This document shows, one piece after another, positions 35,557-46,500 of a stretch of DNA of 64,000 nucleotides (position 1 is its first letter; the number at the start of each line of letters is the position of its first letter). The notes under the pieces are model-generated. The model was not told the origin of the DNA and searched no databases. It saw nothing but the letters and a program-made list of their open reading frames with translations. The stretch comes from Labyrinthula sp. Ha. Its lineage: Eukaryota > Sar > Bigyra > Labyrinthulida > Labyrinthulaceae. A program made the position numbers and the translations under genes. The stretch covers positions 1 to 64,000 of the forward strand of contig JAALGZ010000034.1 in assembly GCA_015227615.1 (NCBI GenBank), in the 5' to 3' direction.

Positions 35557-35795
35557 ACATTTACTAGCACCATAGCAAATAAAAACTATAGAATGTATCC
35601 AAATATGATATTTTGTGATGCATAAGTGATATTAAATAGTTTCTTGTGTAAATGATCAGTAACGAACAAAATTTCTCATTTCCCTATACAGAAAATTGAC
35701 GCCTTTGATTTTCAGAGGGCAATAAGCCCTTATTTAACTATTCAAATTAACTACATTGTGTTTCATAACATATTTTTCTATTTTTGGATCATTTA
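35547..35795. repeat. Left edge of the 341-bp satellite array
   Basis: About 0.7 of a monomer, homologous to the array at 43526-50215 (for example CCAAATATGATATTTTGTGA near 35598 and AATGATCAGTAACGAAC near 35652). It is more diverged than interior monomers, as expected at an array edge. It ends at GGATCATTTA, where the chromovirus LTR begins. Confidence 0.9.
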
Positions 35796-36236
35796 TATTG
35801 AGTACGTCTAGTTCTCAATTTACACTTCTAATTTTTATTTCTTCCTTTTCTTCTTGGTTTCTTAAACTATTGTAAAACTTCTTCTATATATTACTTAAGG
35901 CTTAAAAAACTTATTAAAAACTATATTCAGCAAACTACAGTTCGTGTTCGATCATAGCTAAAACTGTATTTCACCAAACCACGTCCTCACATTTTTTTTC
36001 TCTTCCGTTAATTTCCAATATGATATTACCACCAATTTTATATTTCTAATAACGATCATTTCTCTTAAGTCTAAACAAGCTTATATTTTCCCATAAGAGC
36101 TCCGCTTGGCTCTCAATAATTGTTCGGATACACCTCACCCACTCAACTTACATTTATCTTTATATTTCAATCACTAGAGGTCAGAACATCAGCTCTTTCT
36201 CATACATTCACAAACCAAAACTAACTTATTTCAACA
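35796..36236 (-). repeat. 3' LTR of the chromovirus
   Basis: About 441 bp. Read on the minus strand it starts TGTTGAAATAAG and ends CTCAATA. It is followed by satellite sequence beginning with the target duplication. Confidence 0.9.
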
Positions 36237-36239
36237 CTG

Positions 36240-36880
36240 CTTTCTTTATAAGCTCGATGCTCCATCTAAACCGATAGTACACCAATCCTCACGACAATTC
36301 CATCTTCTCTCAAACAATTCCAAATATCTAGCTCCAGGATTTAGCCTTTCAAGCAGTTGATAAACCTCATCTGGCTTCTTACTTTGTTGACGAACTTTAC
36401 TCATTATCACATCTCCACTTCTTGATTTAGATAAAAATTATTTTCCCCTGACTGACAACAGCAATATTTCTTTATTATGCAGCAAGAACTGTCCATGAGA
36501 GTGCCAAAGTTTTCCGCTACTGGTCTTTTTTACCCATACTACTACTTTAACTAAACGACATCCCCAATTTTTCAAATATCAATTCCTTCCTGCAACTTCG
36601 AATTTGTCACTCACAAAGCTACAACTCCAACAGGACAGAGCTTATTAACGGGGATCTGCTTCACTTGATCTACTTTAATCGTTGGATAGGTTATTGACAA
36701 CCCCCTTGTTGGATTAGACGACACTCCATCATCCCAAGCGGGATCAAGTAAAACAACATCATATTCACCTACTACCTCCAAATCCAACTCCAACACATCC
36801 GAAACCATATATCTACTCCTTTTAGGTTGCTTCCAAACAACAAAACACTGTTCCCCCACTTTTTCCAGATCATCCAATTT
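36240..36880 (-). mobile_element. MT-A70 methyltransferase region carried in the chromovirus
   Basis: Between the protease-like region and the 3' LTR lies sequence with MT-A70 signatures in the right order. YDVVLLDPAW (about 36734-36757) is the catalytic DPPW-type motif with Ala in place of the second Pro. LSITYPTIKVDQVKQIPV follows, as in the family's YPT...I..IPV step. Near 36.33 kb KKPDEVYQLLERL and YLELFE match the C-terminal landmarks. MT-A70 enzymes put N6-methyl on adenine in RNA or DNA using SAM. It occupies almost the full domain length, is broken, and is not a close copy of the MT-A70 fragment at 35108-35556. Because it lies inside both LTRs it belongs to the element. Confidence 0.75.
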
Positions 36881-37609
36881 TTACAAATTATCCCTCATTT
36901 CACCTACTCGAACTCCATTAAAGCAATTATTGTTATCCTTCAAATATTCCGAAAACGATTTTCTATATTTTCTTCTTTCTTTCTTTTTATTTAATTCACT
37001 TTTATACAAATCCTCCCACTCTTTCAAACATTTATCTCTCAAATCATTCTCAAGATTATTTATTTCAAAATCAACATTATTACTTCTCCCCATCAATACG
37101 TCTACAGGTCTCAACTTATATTTTTTCAAAACTTTCTCTCCTACTATTATTTTATTCATTGATCTCTTTAGCACATATAAACAAATCTTTCCCAAGTTCA
37201 TTTTTACTCTAGGATGTATCAGTTTAATTTCCTTCCAAACATATCCCATTATCTCTAATCTTTTCCCACTTACACCATATACATTACTTAACTTTACCAA
37301 CTCTTCCCCCTCAACTTGCAATTCAGATGAAGATATCATATTGATTCCTATACAACTAATTCCCGCTCCACTGTCAAGCAACACTTTATACCACTTATTC
37401 CCAATTTTTGATTTAAAACTATCCTTTGGCCAAGTTATTCCTACAGCATTATCTTCAATATGATTCACCGATTCTCTAAACTCCTTCTCTATTTTGAAGT
37501 TCTTTATAAAGTTTATCATCTTTCTTATATCCTGAAAATTAAGACGTGGATTGTTTACATCTGCTACATTTAAAACTGGAATTTCAATATGATTTCTATT
37601 ATTTTGCAC
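36881..37609 (-). mobile_element. Retropepsin-like protease region of the chromovirus
   Basis: This separate segment downstream of the integrase and chromodomain has the aspartic protease signature WYKVLLDSGAGISCIG (near 37.38 kb), a flap-like glycine segment (NVYGVSGKRLEIMGYVWKEIKL) and the second hydrophobic-Gly motif NKIIVGEKVLKKYKL. In most Ty3 elements the protease lies between gag and RT. I see no protease signature there in this element, so the order looks displaced. Confidence 0.7.
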
Positions 37610-40600
37610 CTCAAGCTTTTTTTTATAAAATTCTCTTTCTTTATTTAATTCAGATGTTTATCTCTCTTTTCCAGTTCGCACAATAATTCCACTACATCTA
37701 TAAACATTCTTCAAACTATCATTATATTCTTTGATCTTCTCAAACTTTACTTTCAACATTCTATATAGCCCGATCGATTGACTACCTAACTATACCTGCA
37801 ATAAAGTCACCATTTGAGACTTAGTTTTCCCAGGAAGGCAGCCTAGTGAGCATATTTCTTTCCAATTTCCTATTCCAAATTTCAAACTCAATTTTTCAAA
37901 TACTATCTTTTCTGCTAACGACCAACCTTTAGATCTAGTTAAACCTTGTGGTACTCCTTCCGACATTGATCTTATTCTACTTGGATATTTAATTATTTTT
38001 ATCCTTTCTTTCAGCCAGATATTTTTAGGTACAGTACTTACGTTTTCTGCAATCATATTTACCTCTTTGCTACCTTTATTCCTTTCCCATTCTCTGATTA
38101 ATTTATGAGCATTTTCAAAATCTATGGTATCGTCTTTATTTTTCCTTACAAACTCTCTTACTAATTGGGGTACATCCTCGTAAAGTCTACGCATGCATTG
38201 CCAATTTGAATCACTTTTTGGAAATCCTTGCCACCAAATCAACACTTCAAATCCGTCTATTGTATTTCTCAAATCTAGTAACTTTTTTACATAATAAGGT
38301 CCCTGATTGTAATAAAAACTATGTTTTATTTCTGAGGTTACCTTAAATTCTTCAGATTTTGACTGATACGGAACCATCCGTTGCGAATGTACTACTTGCT
38401 CCTTACCTCCAATGGATTTTACTTTATAATAATGTTCACCTTGAACCGCTACTACTATATATGGTCCAATCCATCTCAAACTTATTTTATCATTTAACCA
38501 TGGTGTACCTACTCTAGATATCAATACAAAATCTCCAGCCGCAAAATTTACACTTGATGATCTGAATTTAGCATTGATATACTTTCTTGACCTGTCTCTG
38601 CTTTACTACATTTCTCCTACTCAAAATTATTTGCATCAACTTTTCTACAGCTTACTTAAACTTCCCAGGATCCTTACATTCTCTAAGTTTTACTTGAGTT
38701 ACTATTGGCAAGATACTTGTTTCATCAGTTTCTACTATTTTATTCAACCCTCTTGCAGTAGATAAATATGTGGTCAGCTCATTTGGAGAATATCCACGAC
38801 GTGAACGGCTGTTATTTATAACATCCATCAATTGGGGTAATAACTCACTCCGCTTTTCTTTTTCAATCATGTAGCAACTACACAGCTGGCGAAGAACTCG
38901 AAGAACGAACCTATTCATCACTTCGATTGATCCGTTACTCCAAGGGCTATATACTATTGAAAATTTACGCTCAGCTGGAAACCGTGATTCAAATGTTTTC
39001 AATACTTCGTTGTTAAAATGAGAACCATTGTCCGATACCAGAGTGAATGTGGGTGGCAGTCCTATTAACCCCCTCCACATTACCAACGCCCTTACAACTA
39101 CCGCTGCACATGGACTGGGATCTTCAATTAACAACACTTTCCTCGACACATCTTCCAATATAACCAAGATGTACGATTCTTTTACTTTCAAAAAATCTAG
39201 ATGTAGCACCACCTCTCTTTTTATAAGGTGATATATTTCCCCCAAGGGTCTGCGGATCATTTTTATATCTTTATCACAATGCAAACACCATTTCTTTAAA
39301 TTTTGTACTAAGATTTTTTGTTTATTTCTAGGTATATTGACGAAAAAGAAAGGCTCTAAAATACGCATAACTTCATCCACGCTGCCATGTCCTGAATCAT
39401 TATGAGCCGTAACAATGAATCGTTCAATCAGCTCTCCAGGTATAATTATTTTCCCTTGCTTATTGATCCAGGCTCCTGACTCGTTTTGAGATGCATCTAG
39501 ATCCTTCAGATTTAATTCACATGCTTCTTGGACCTTTACTGTTTCTGGAATGGTAAGAATCTTCCTCTCCTGCTTTCTTTTAGGGAAATGAACAGCAACT
39601 CTATTTTCCACGAACTTTACTACTTCTGGATCAAACCTCCAACTAGTGCCCTTATTTACTTCTACTTCCAACACCTCTTCATTTTCGGGTCCATCAATCA
39701 TATTAGCAATCTCCATCTTTTCAACATCAACATCTCCACTATTCGCAAAAAATGTTATTCCTTTCCATCGAATCCTCCAACCCATATCCCCATTGCTATC
39801 TACCAGTTTAGCCTTCAAGTTTAACGTATCCTCCGACTCCACATACCCCCACCTCGTCAACAGATCCGCCAGAACATTAGTTTCTCCTGGAAGATGATGA
39901 AGCACCGTGACGAATTCTTGGATGGTCAGTATCAATCTCTGGACCCGCCCAAACGCAGCAGCTTTCATGTCCTTTTTTGGTGTCATCAAGTATATCAAGT
40001 TTTTGTGATCTGTGTAGAGTTCTATGGGTGTTTGATGACCATACAAGATGAATCTGTACCTTTTCATTAACTTAATGATGGGATAGATCTCCTTGTCAGT
40101 CATGCTCCAATGGATACTACTTCCTACAAACTCTCCACTTCCAAAATAAATAGGTAACCACCCGTCGCTGTCCCACAGTCCAAGTACTCCTGACCAGAAG
40201 TGGAAACTTGCATCCGTGAATATGGCTACCCTCCGATCAAGCTGGTACAAGTTTAAACTATTGGCCGCACTAGAAGAGATGGATTTCAAAAACTTGCGAA
40301 CCTCATCCTGATCCTCCTCACTCCACCACTCTTCCACTGATGCAGCTCTTCCTTGATGCTTATTTAGCTTCTTTTTATATTTTATTTTTAGGTCCCGTTC
40401 AAGCTCCTTCATTATCTTACTAAGGTAGTGGCGTTTCCTCGCTAAATCTGGCACACTGGAAGCTAGCCATGTGCTTACATAGACCAAATCCTCCAACTGA
40501 CCCATCTTCCTCACCTCCCCCATATCTTCCAACTTCAAAAAAATACTTCTTATCATATCTCCATCTCCCGTTCTCCAAGATTCTCCCACACCATCCCACT

Positions 40601-43086
40601 CTACTTTTGATCAAATCACATTTATCCAAGTTCAGACGAAAATTCGCCTTGATGCACTGGTTTAAAAACTGGGAAAGAATATCCTTATATTCTTTCCAGG
40701 ATGAAGCATAAATCAGTGAGTCATCGATCCACTGCAGGACCCCGTTACCGAACAAGCTATCCTTATTCAGACCACCCAGGACCTCGCTGATCAGTCTTTC
40801 CTGATATATTTGGGGGGGTATTAATATAGCCCTGGGGAGCCATCAACATTGCATAGCAACCCCACGGAGTCACCATCCCCAAATATTTCTGGGCTCCATC
40901 CTCTACTCTCAAATAATCAAATCCAATCAACCCATCTAAACTCCCGAAATATTCCTCAGTGCCCTTAAACCAGGCCAACTGGGTTTCCAGATCTGGCAGT
41001 CCTGCTCCAGTGGGTTTAACAGATCTGTTACACCTACGGAGATCGACTACCATCTTATATTCATCCCTTTTTCCTGGTTTCAGGACCATAATTACAGGCG
41101 AAGAGAAGAAAGGATTTGGCTCCCTCCTAATCATCCCCATGTCTTCTAATTCTCTTAATTTTTTCTTTAGGGCCTCCATGCTGACTTTGGACATTGGGTA
41201 AGGTTTGCTTACATACTCCGCGACCCCTTCACGTAGCTCAATTTTCATAGGAGTAAGATTATTGAAGTCACACTTAGAGATTTTTACCCAAAAGCTTCAA
41301 GATGATTTAATAAAATGGATTCCAGCTCTTGTGCTTGATCAGAGGTTATGGTTCCTTCTTTCACTCCTACTAAAACTTTTTCTTTAACTTTATTTCTTAG
41401 GTATGCCTGCACTTTATTATCAGTTACATGTGGCTTCCCTACATCTCCTCCAACTTCAAATTCATCCTCAACTAATATCTCCCCTAAATCCACTGGATCC
41501 AGAGATCCTACCATAAAATCCTCTGATTCATCCCCATAACTTTCTTCAACATCCAATACTTCGACTGCTCCTACAAATACCGAGTCCTCATCCTCCGAAC
41601 TGCTTTCTTCTGCCTCCAACTTCTCACTACTCCTTGCTTCTTTTTCAATTTCATTTACCGTCTTCTCCTTCTTAGCATCCCGCTGTTTAACCAACTTACA
41701 ATCATCCAATCGATGGTTACTGGGGTAACAGAAGAGGCACAGGTTATGGTCCATGCCGTACTGCTTCCTTTTTTCCTTAGACCAGGTCTTTGGTAGGAAG
41801 TGTTTTACAGATCCATCCTCTAGTGTCGTCCTTCTTACCCCTTCTGAGGGGGTTGACTCCCCTCGGGGGTTTCTTGGACGCTGCTTTGGAGCTGGATCAG
41901 ACTTCACACTTATTTTATTCTTATTCTTTAGGGGTTCATTAGTCAAAAGTTTCAAAGCTGGACTCTGAAGATCCCATTCCGATATGATCATGGCCGCCTC
42001 GTTCAAACCTCTTCTTAATTTTCCCACTGTCTTCCACTTCTTTATCGATTGAGTTTCTTTTGCATTTTCTGACCCGAACTCTAAAGGCAATTTTTTGATC
42101 ACCTTCAAACAGAACTCCCTCTCCATCGACTTGGTCTCCCACTTGATCCCTCTTACCATATCTGTAACTTGTTTCAAAAAATGGGTCATGGACTTCATAG
42201 GCGTGCCTTCATTAGACCACATCAAGTTCTCTACCTTTCTCATCAGTATTTTTTCTTTTCCTTTATTTTGTAGCCTATTGATGTTATTGAGGTACTTCAT
42301 TACTGACCTCCTTCTCATCACACTTACTCCCTCATCTTGCAACATCACCTGCACCTGATTGCTCAAACTTAAGGAAATATCAGCATTAGGCAACTTCAAC
42401 CTCCCTCTGACCACATTGGTCTCATACACCTGAAATTCTTCCAGAAACGATGCCACCTTATTAGGCTCCAGGGTTTGCAATATTGGCTTTCCCTTGTACT
42501 TCTCCTCTCTCGCCCTCTTTCTCTCACTTTCTCTCAAACCTCTACTTTCCCCAGCATCATCATCTGACTCAGCCGAACTCAAAGAAGAGGCCGAAAGATC
42601 ACTACTCTCAGAATTTGAGTCCTCTACATCCAACATATTTCTCCTTTAATCTTTGACCCTGAACAGGTCCTTCTTAACTTTCTCATTGCTTCCTGTTGAT
42701 ATATTTGCCTTTACTTGTTGGAGTAAAGTGCTCATTTGAAGTTGCAGAGTTTCATAATTTTGCTGAAGCTGCTCCCAACTTTCGCGGGTTACTACTACAT
42801 GATCCGGGGTTGTAATATTTTTTCCTGGATCAGAAACGCTCCTATACACTTCACTCGTCTCTCGCATATCTCCTTGACTGCTATTTTCCTCAACCGCAAC
42901 CTGATTCAACTCCTGAGGAGTTTCTGTATCTCGGGTGATTATGTTCCTGGAACTGATTTCTGCAACCACCCTTCCTCCTGATTTTCTACCACTCTCCGAT
43001 CTTAGAACCGGAGGCTCATTTCTATTTTTATTCACTTTTTCCATAACTATTATAATTCGTACTATTTATACGAATATTGGATCCAA

Positions 43087-43525
43087 TATTGAGTACGTCT
43101 AGTTCTCAATTTACACTTCTAATTTTTATTTCTTCCTTTTCTTCTTGGTTTCTTAAACTATTGTAAAACTTCTTCTATATATTACTTAAGGCTTAAAAAA
43201 CTTATTAAAAACTATATTCAGCAAACTACAGTTCATGTTCGATCATAGCTAAAACTGTATTTCACCAAACCACGTCCTCACATTTTTTCTCTTCCATTAA
43301 CTTCCAATATGACATTACCACCAATTTTATATTTCTAATAACGATCATTTCTCTTAAGTCTAAACAAGCTTATATTTTCCCATAAGAGCTCCGCTTGGCT
43401 CTCAACAAAGGTTCGGATATACCTCACCCACTCAACTTACATCTATCTTTATATTTCAATCACTAGAGGTCAGAACATCAGCTCTTTCTCATACATTTAC
43501 AAACCAAAACTAACTTATTTCAACA
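43087..43525 (-). repeat. 5' LTR of the chromovirus
   Basis: About 439 bp, matching the 3' LTR with roughly ten substitutions and a small length change. The internal side begins with TTGGATCCAATATTCG, a candidate primer-binding site (TGG start). Confidence 0.9.
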
Positions 43526-46500
43526 TTTAGAAGAATTTTAGTCAAAAAATTCAGGTAAAATCCCCTTAGACTGATATGTTCGCACAAATATCATTCTTTT
43601 GCCAAAAGAATCAATTTTATGCAGAAACCATACATTTACGAGCACTATAACGAGCCAAAACTATAAAAAGTTTCCAAATATGATATTTTGTGATGCATAA
43701 GCGATATTAAATGGTTTTTTGTGTAAATGATCAGTAACGAACAAAATTTCTCATTTCCCTATACTGAAAATTGACGCTTTTGATTTTCAGCGGGCAATAA
43801 GCCCTAATTTAACCATTAATGCTAACTGCATTGTGTTTCATAACCTATTTTTTTATTTTAGAATCATTTAGAAGAATTTTTGTCAAAAAATTTAGGTAAA
43901 ATCCCCTTAGACTGATATGTTCGCACAAATATCATTCTTTTGCCAAAAGAATCACTTTTATGCAGAAACCATACAATTACGAGCACTATAACGAGCCAAA
44001 ACTATAAAAAGTTTCCAAATATGATATTTTGTGATGCATAAGCGATATTAAATGGTTTTTTGTGTAAATGATCAGTAACGAACAAAATTTCTCATTTCCC
44101 TATACTGAAAATTGACGCTTTTGATTTTCAGCGGGCAATAAGCCCTAATTTAACCATTAATGCTAACTGCATTGTGTTTCATAACATAATTTTCTATTTT
44201 AGGATCATTTAGAAGAATTTTTGTCAAAAAATTTAGGTAAAATCCCCTTAGACTGATATGTTCGCACAAATATCATTCTTTTGCCAAAAGAATCAATTTT
44301 ATGCAGAAATCATACATTTACGAGCACTATAACGAGCCAAAACTATAAAAAGTCTCCAAATATGATATTTTGTGATGCATAAGCGATATTAAATGGCTTT
44401 TTGTGTAAATGATCAGTAACGAACAAAATTTCTCATTTCCCAATACTGAAAATTGACGCTTTTAATTTTCAGCGGGCAATAAGCCCTAATTTAACCATTA
44501 AAATTAACTGAATTGTGTTTCATAACATAATTTTCTATTTTAGGATCATTTAGAAGAATTTTTGTCAAAAAATTTAGGTAAAATCCCCTTAGACTGATAT
44601 GTTCGCACAAATATCATTCTTTTGCCAAAAGAATCACTTTTATGCAGAAACCATACAATTACGAGCACTATAATTAGCCAAAACTATAAAAAGTTTCCAA
44701 ATATGATATTTTGTGATGCATAAGCGATATTAAATGGTTTTTTGTGTAAATGATCAGTAACGAACAAAATTTCTCATTTCCCTATACTGAAAATTGACGC
44801 TTTTGATTTTCAGCGGGCAATAAGCCCTAATTTAACCATTAATGCTAACTGCATTGTGTTTCATAACCTATTTTTTTATTTTAGAATCATTTAGAAGAAT
44901 TTTTGTCAAAAAATTTAGGTAAAATCCCCTTAGACTGATATGTTCGCACAAATATCATTCTTTTGCCAAAAGAATCAATTTTATGCAGAAACCATACATT
45001 TACGAGCACTATAACGAGCCAAAACTATAAAAAGTTTCCAAATATGATATTTTGTGATGCATAAGCGATATTAAATAGTTTCTTGTGTAAATGATCAGTA
45101 ACGAACAAAATTTCTCATTTCCCTATACTGAAAATTGACGCTTTTAATTTTCAGCGGGCAATAAGCCCTAATTTAACCATTAATGCTAACTGCATTGTGT
45201 TTCATAACCTATTTTTTTATTTTAGAATCATTTAGAAGAATTTCTGTCAAAAAATTTAGGTAAAATCCCCTTAGACTGATATGTTCGCACAAATATCATT
45301 CTTTTGCCAAAAGAATCACTTTTATGCAGAAACCATACATTTACGAGCACTATAATTAGCCAAAACTATAAAAACTTTCCAAATATGATATTTTGTGATT
45401 CATAGGCGATATTAAATAGTTTCTTGTGTAAATGATCAGTAACGAACAAAATTTCTCATTTCCCTATACTGAAAATTGACGCTTTTGATTTTCAGCGGGC
45501 AATAAGCCCTAATTTAACCATTAAAATTAACTGCATTGTGTTTCATAACCTATTTTTTTATTTTAGAATCATTTAGAAGAATTTTTGTCAAAAAATTTAG
45601 GTAAAATCCCCTTAGACTGATATGTTCGCACAAATATCATTCTTTTGCCAAAAGAATCAATTTTATGCAGAAACCATACATTTACGAGCACTATAACGAG
45701 CCAAAACTATAAAAAGTTTCCAAATATGATATTTTGTGATGCATAAGCGATATTAAATGGTTTTTTGTGTAAATGATCAGTAACGAACAAAATTTCTCAT
45801 TTCCCTATACTGAAAATTGACGCTTTTGATTTTCAGCGGGCAATAAGCCCTAATTTAACCATTAAAATTAACTGAATTGTGTTTCATAACATAATTTTTT
45901 ATTTTAGAATCATTTAGAAGAATTTTTGTCAAAAAATTTAGGTAAAATCCCCTTAGACTGATATGTTCGCACAAATATCATTCTTTTGCCAAAAGAATCA
46001 ATTTTATGCAGAAACCATACATTTACGAGCACTATAACGAGCCAAAACTATAAAAAGTTTCCAAATATGATATTTTGTGATGCATAAGCGATATTAAATG
46101 GTTTTTTGTGTAAATGATCAGTAACGAACAAAATTTCTCATTTCCCTATACTGAAAATTGACGCTTTTGATTTTCAGCGGGCAATAAGCCCTAATTTAAC
46201 CATTAAAATTAACTGCATTGTGTTTCATAACCTATTTTTTTATTTTAGAATCATTTAGAAGAATTTTTGTCAAAAAATTTAGGTAAAATCCCCTTAGACT
46301 GATATGTTCGCACAAATATCATTCTTTTGCCAAAAGAATCACTTTTATGCAGAAACCATACATTTACGAGCACTATAATTAGCCAAAACTATAAAAAGTT
46401 TCCAAATATGATATTTTGTGATGCATAAGCGATATTAAATGGTTTTTTGTGTAAATGATCAGTAACGAACAAAATTTCTCATTTCCCTATACTGAAAATT

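Larger units (their letters stand above)
35796..43525 (-). mobile_element. Ty3/gypsy chromovirus with protease and MT-A70 regions at its 3' side
   Basis: Two LTRs of about 440 bp flank 6.9 kb of internal sequence on the minus strand. In transcription order the parts are: a coiled, charged leader protein (about 43.0-42.65 kb); gag (42.6-41.3 kb) with an acidic region and a zinc-knuckle-like CxxC...H...C near 41.72 kb; reverse transcriptase (41.25-40.4 kb); RNase H (about 40.3-39.9 kb); integrase (39.5-38.65 kb); chromodomain (about 38.3-38.1 kb); a retropepsin-like region (37.6-36.9 kb); and an MT-A70 methyltransferase region (36.88-36.24 kb). RT before integrase plus the chromodomain marks a chromovirus. 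LTRs are about 97-98% identical, so it is moderately young. The coding region is broken in roughly five to eight places. A 4-bp target duplication, TTTA, lies in satellite DNA. Confidence 0.92.

Noticed and set aside
36930-37463. 177-aa plus-strand ORF
   Set aside because: Antisense shadow of the protease-like region of the chromovirus; low-complexity Ser/Leu/Phe composition.
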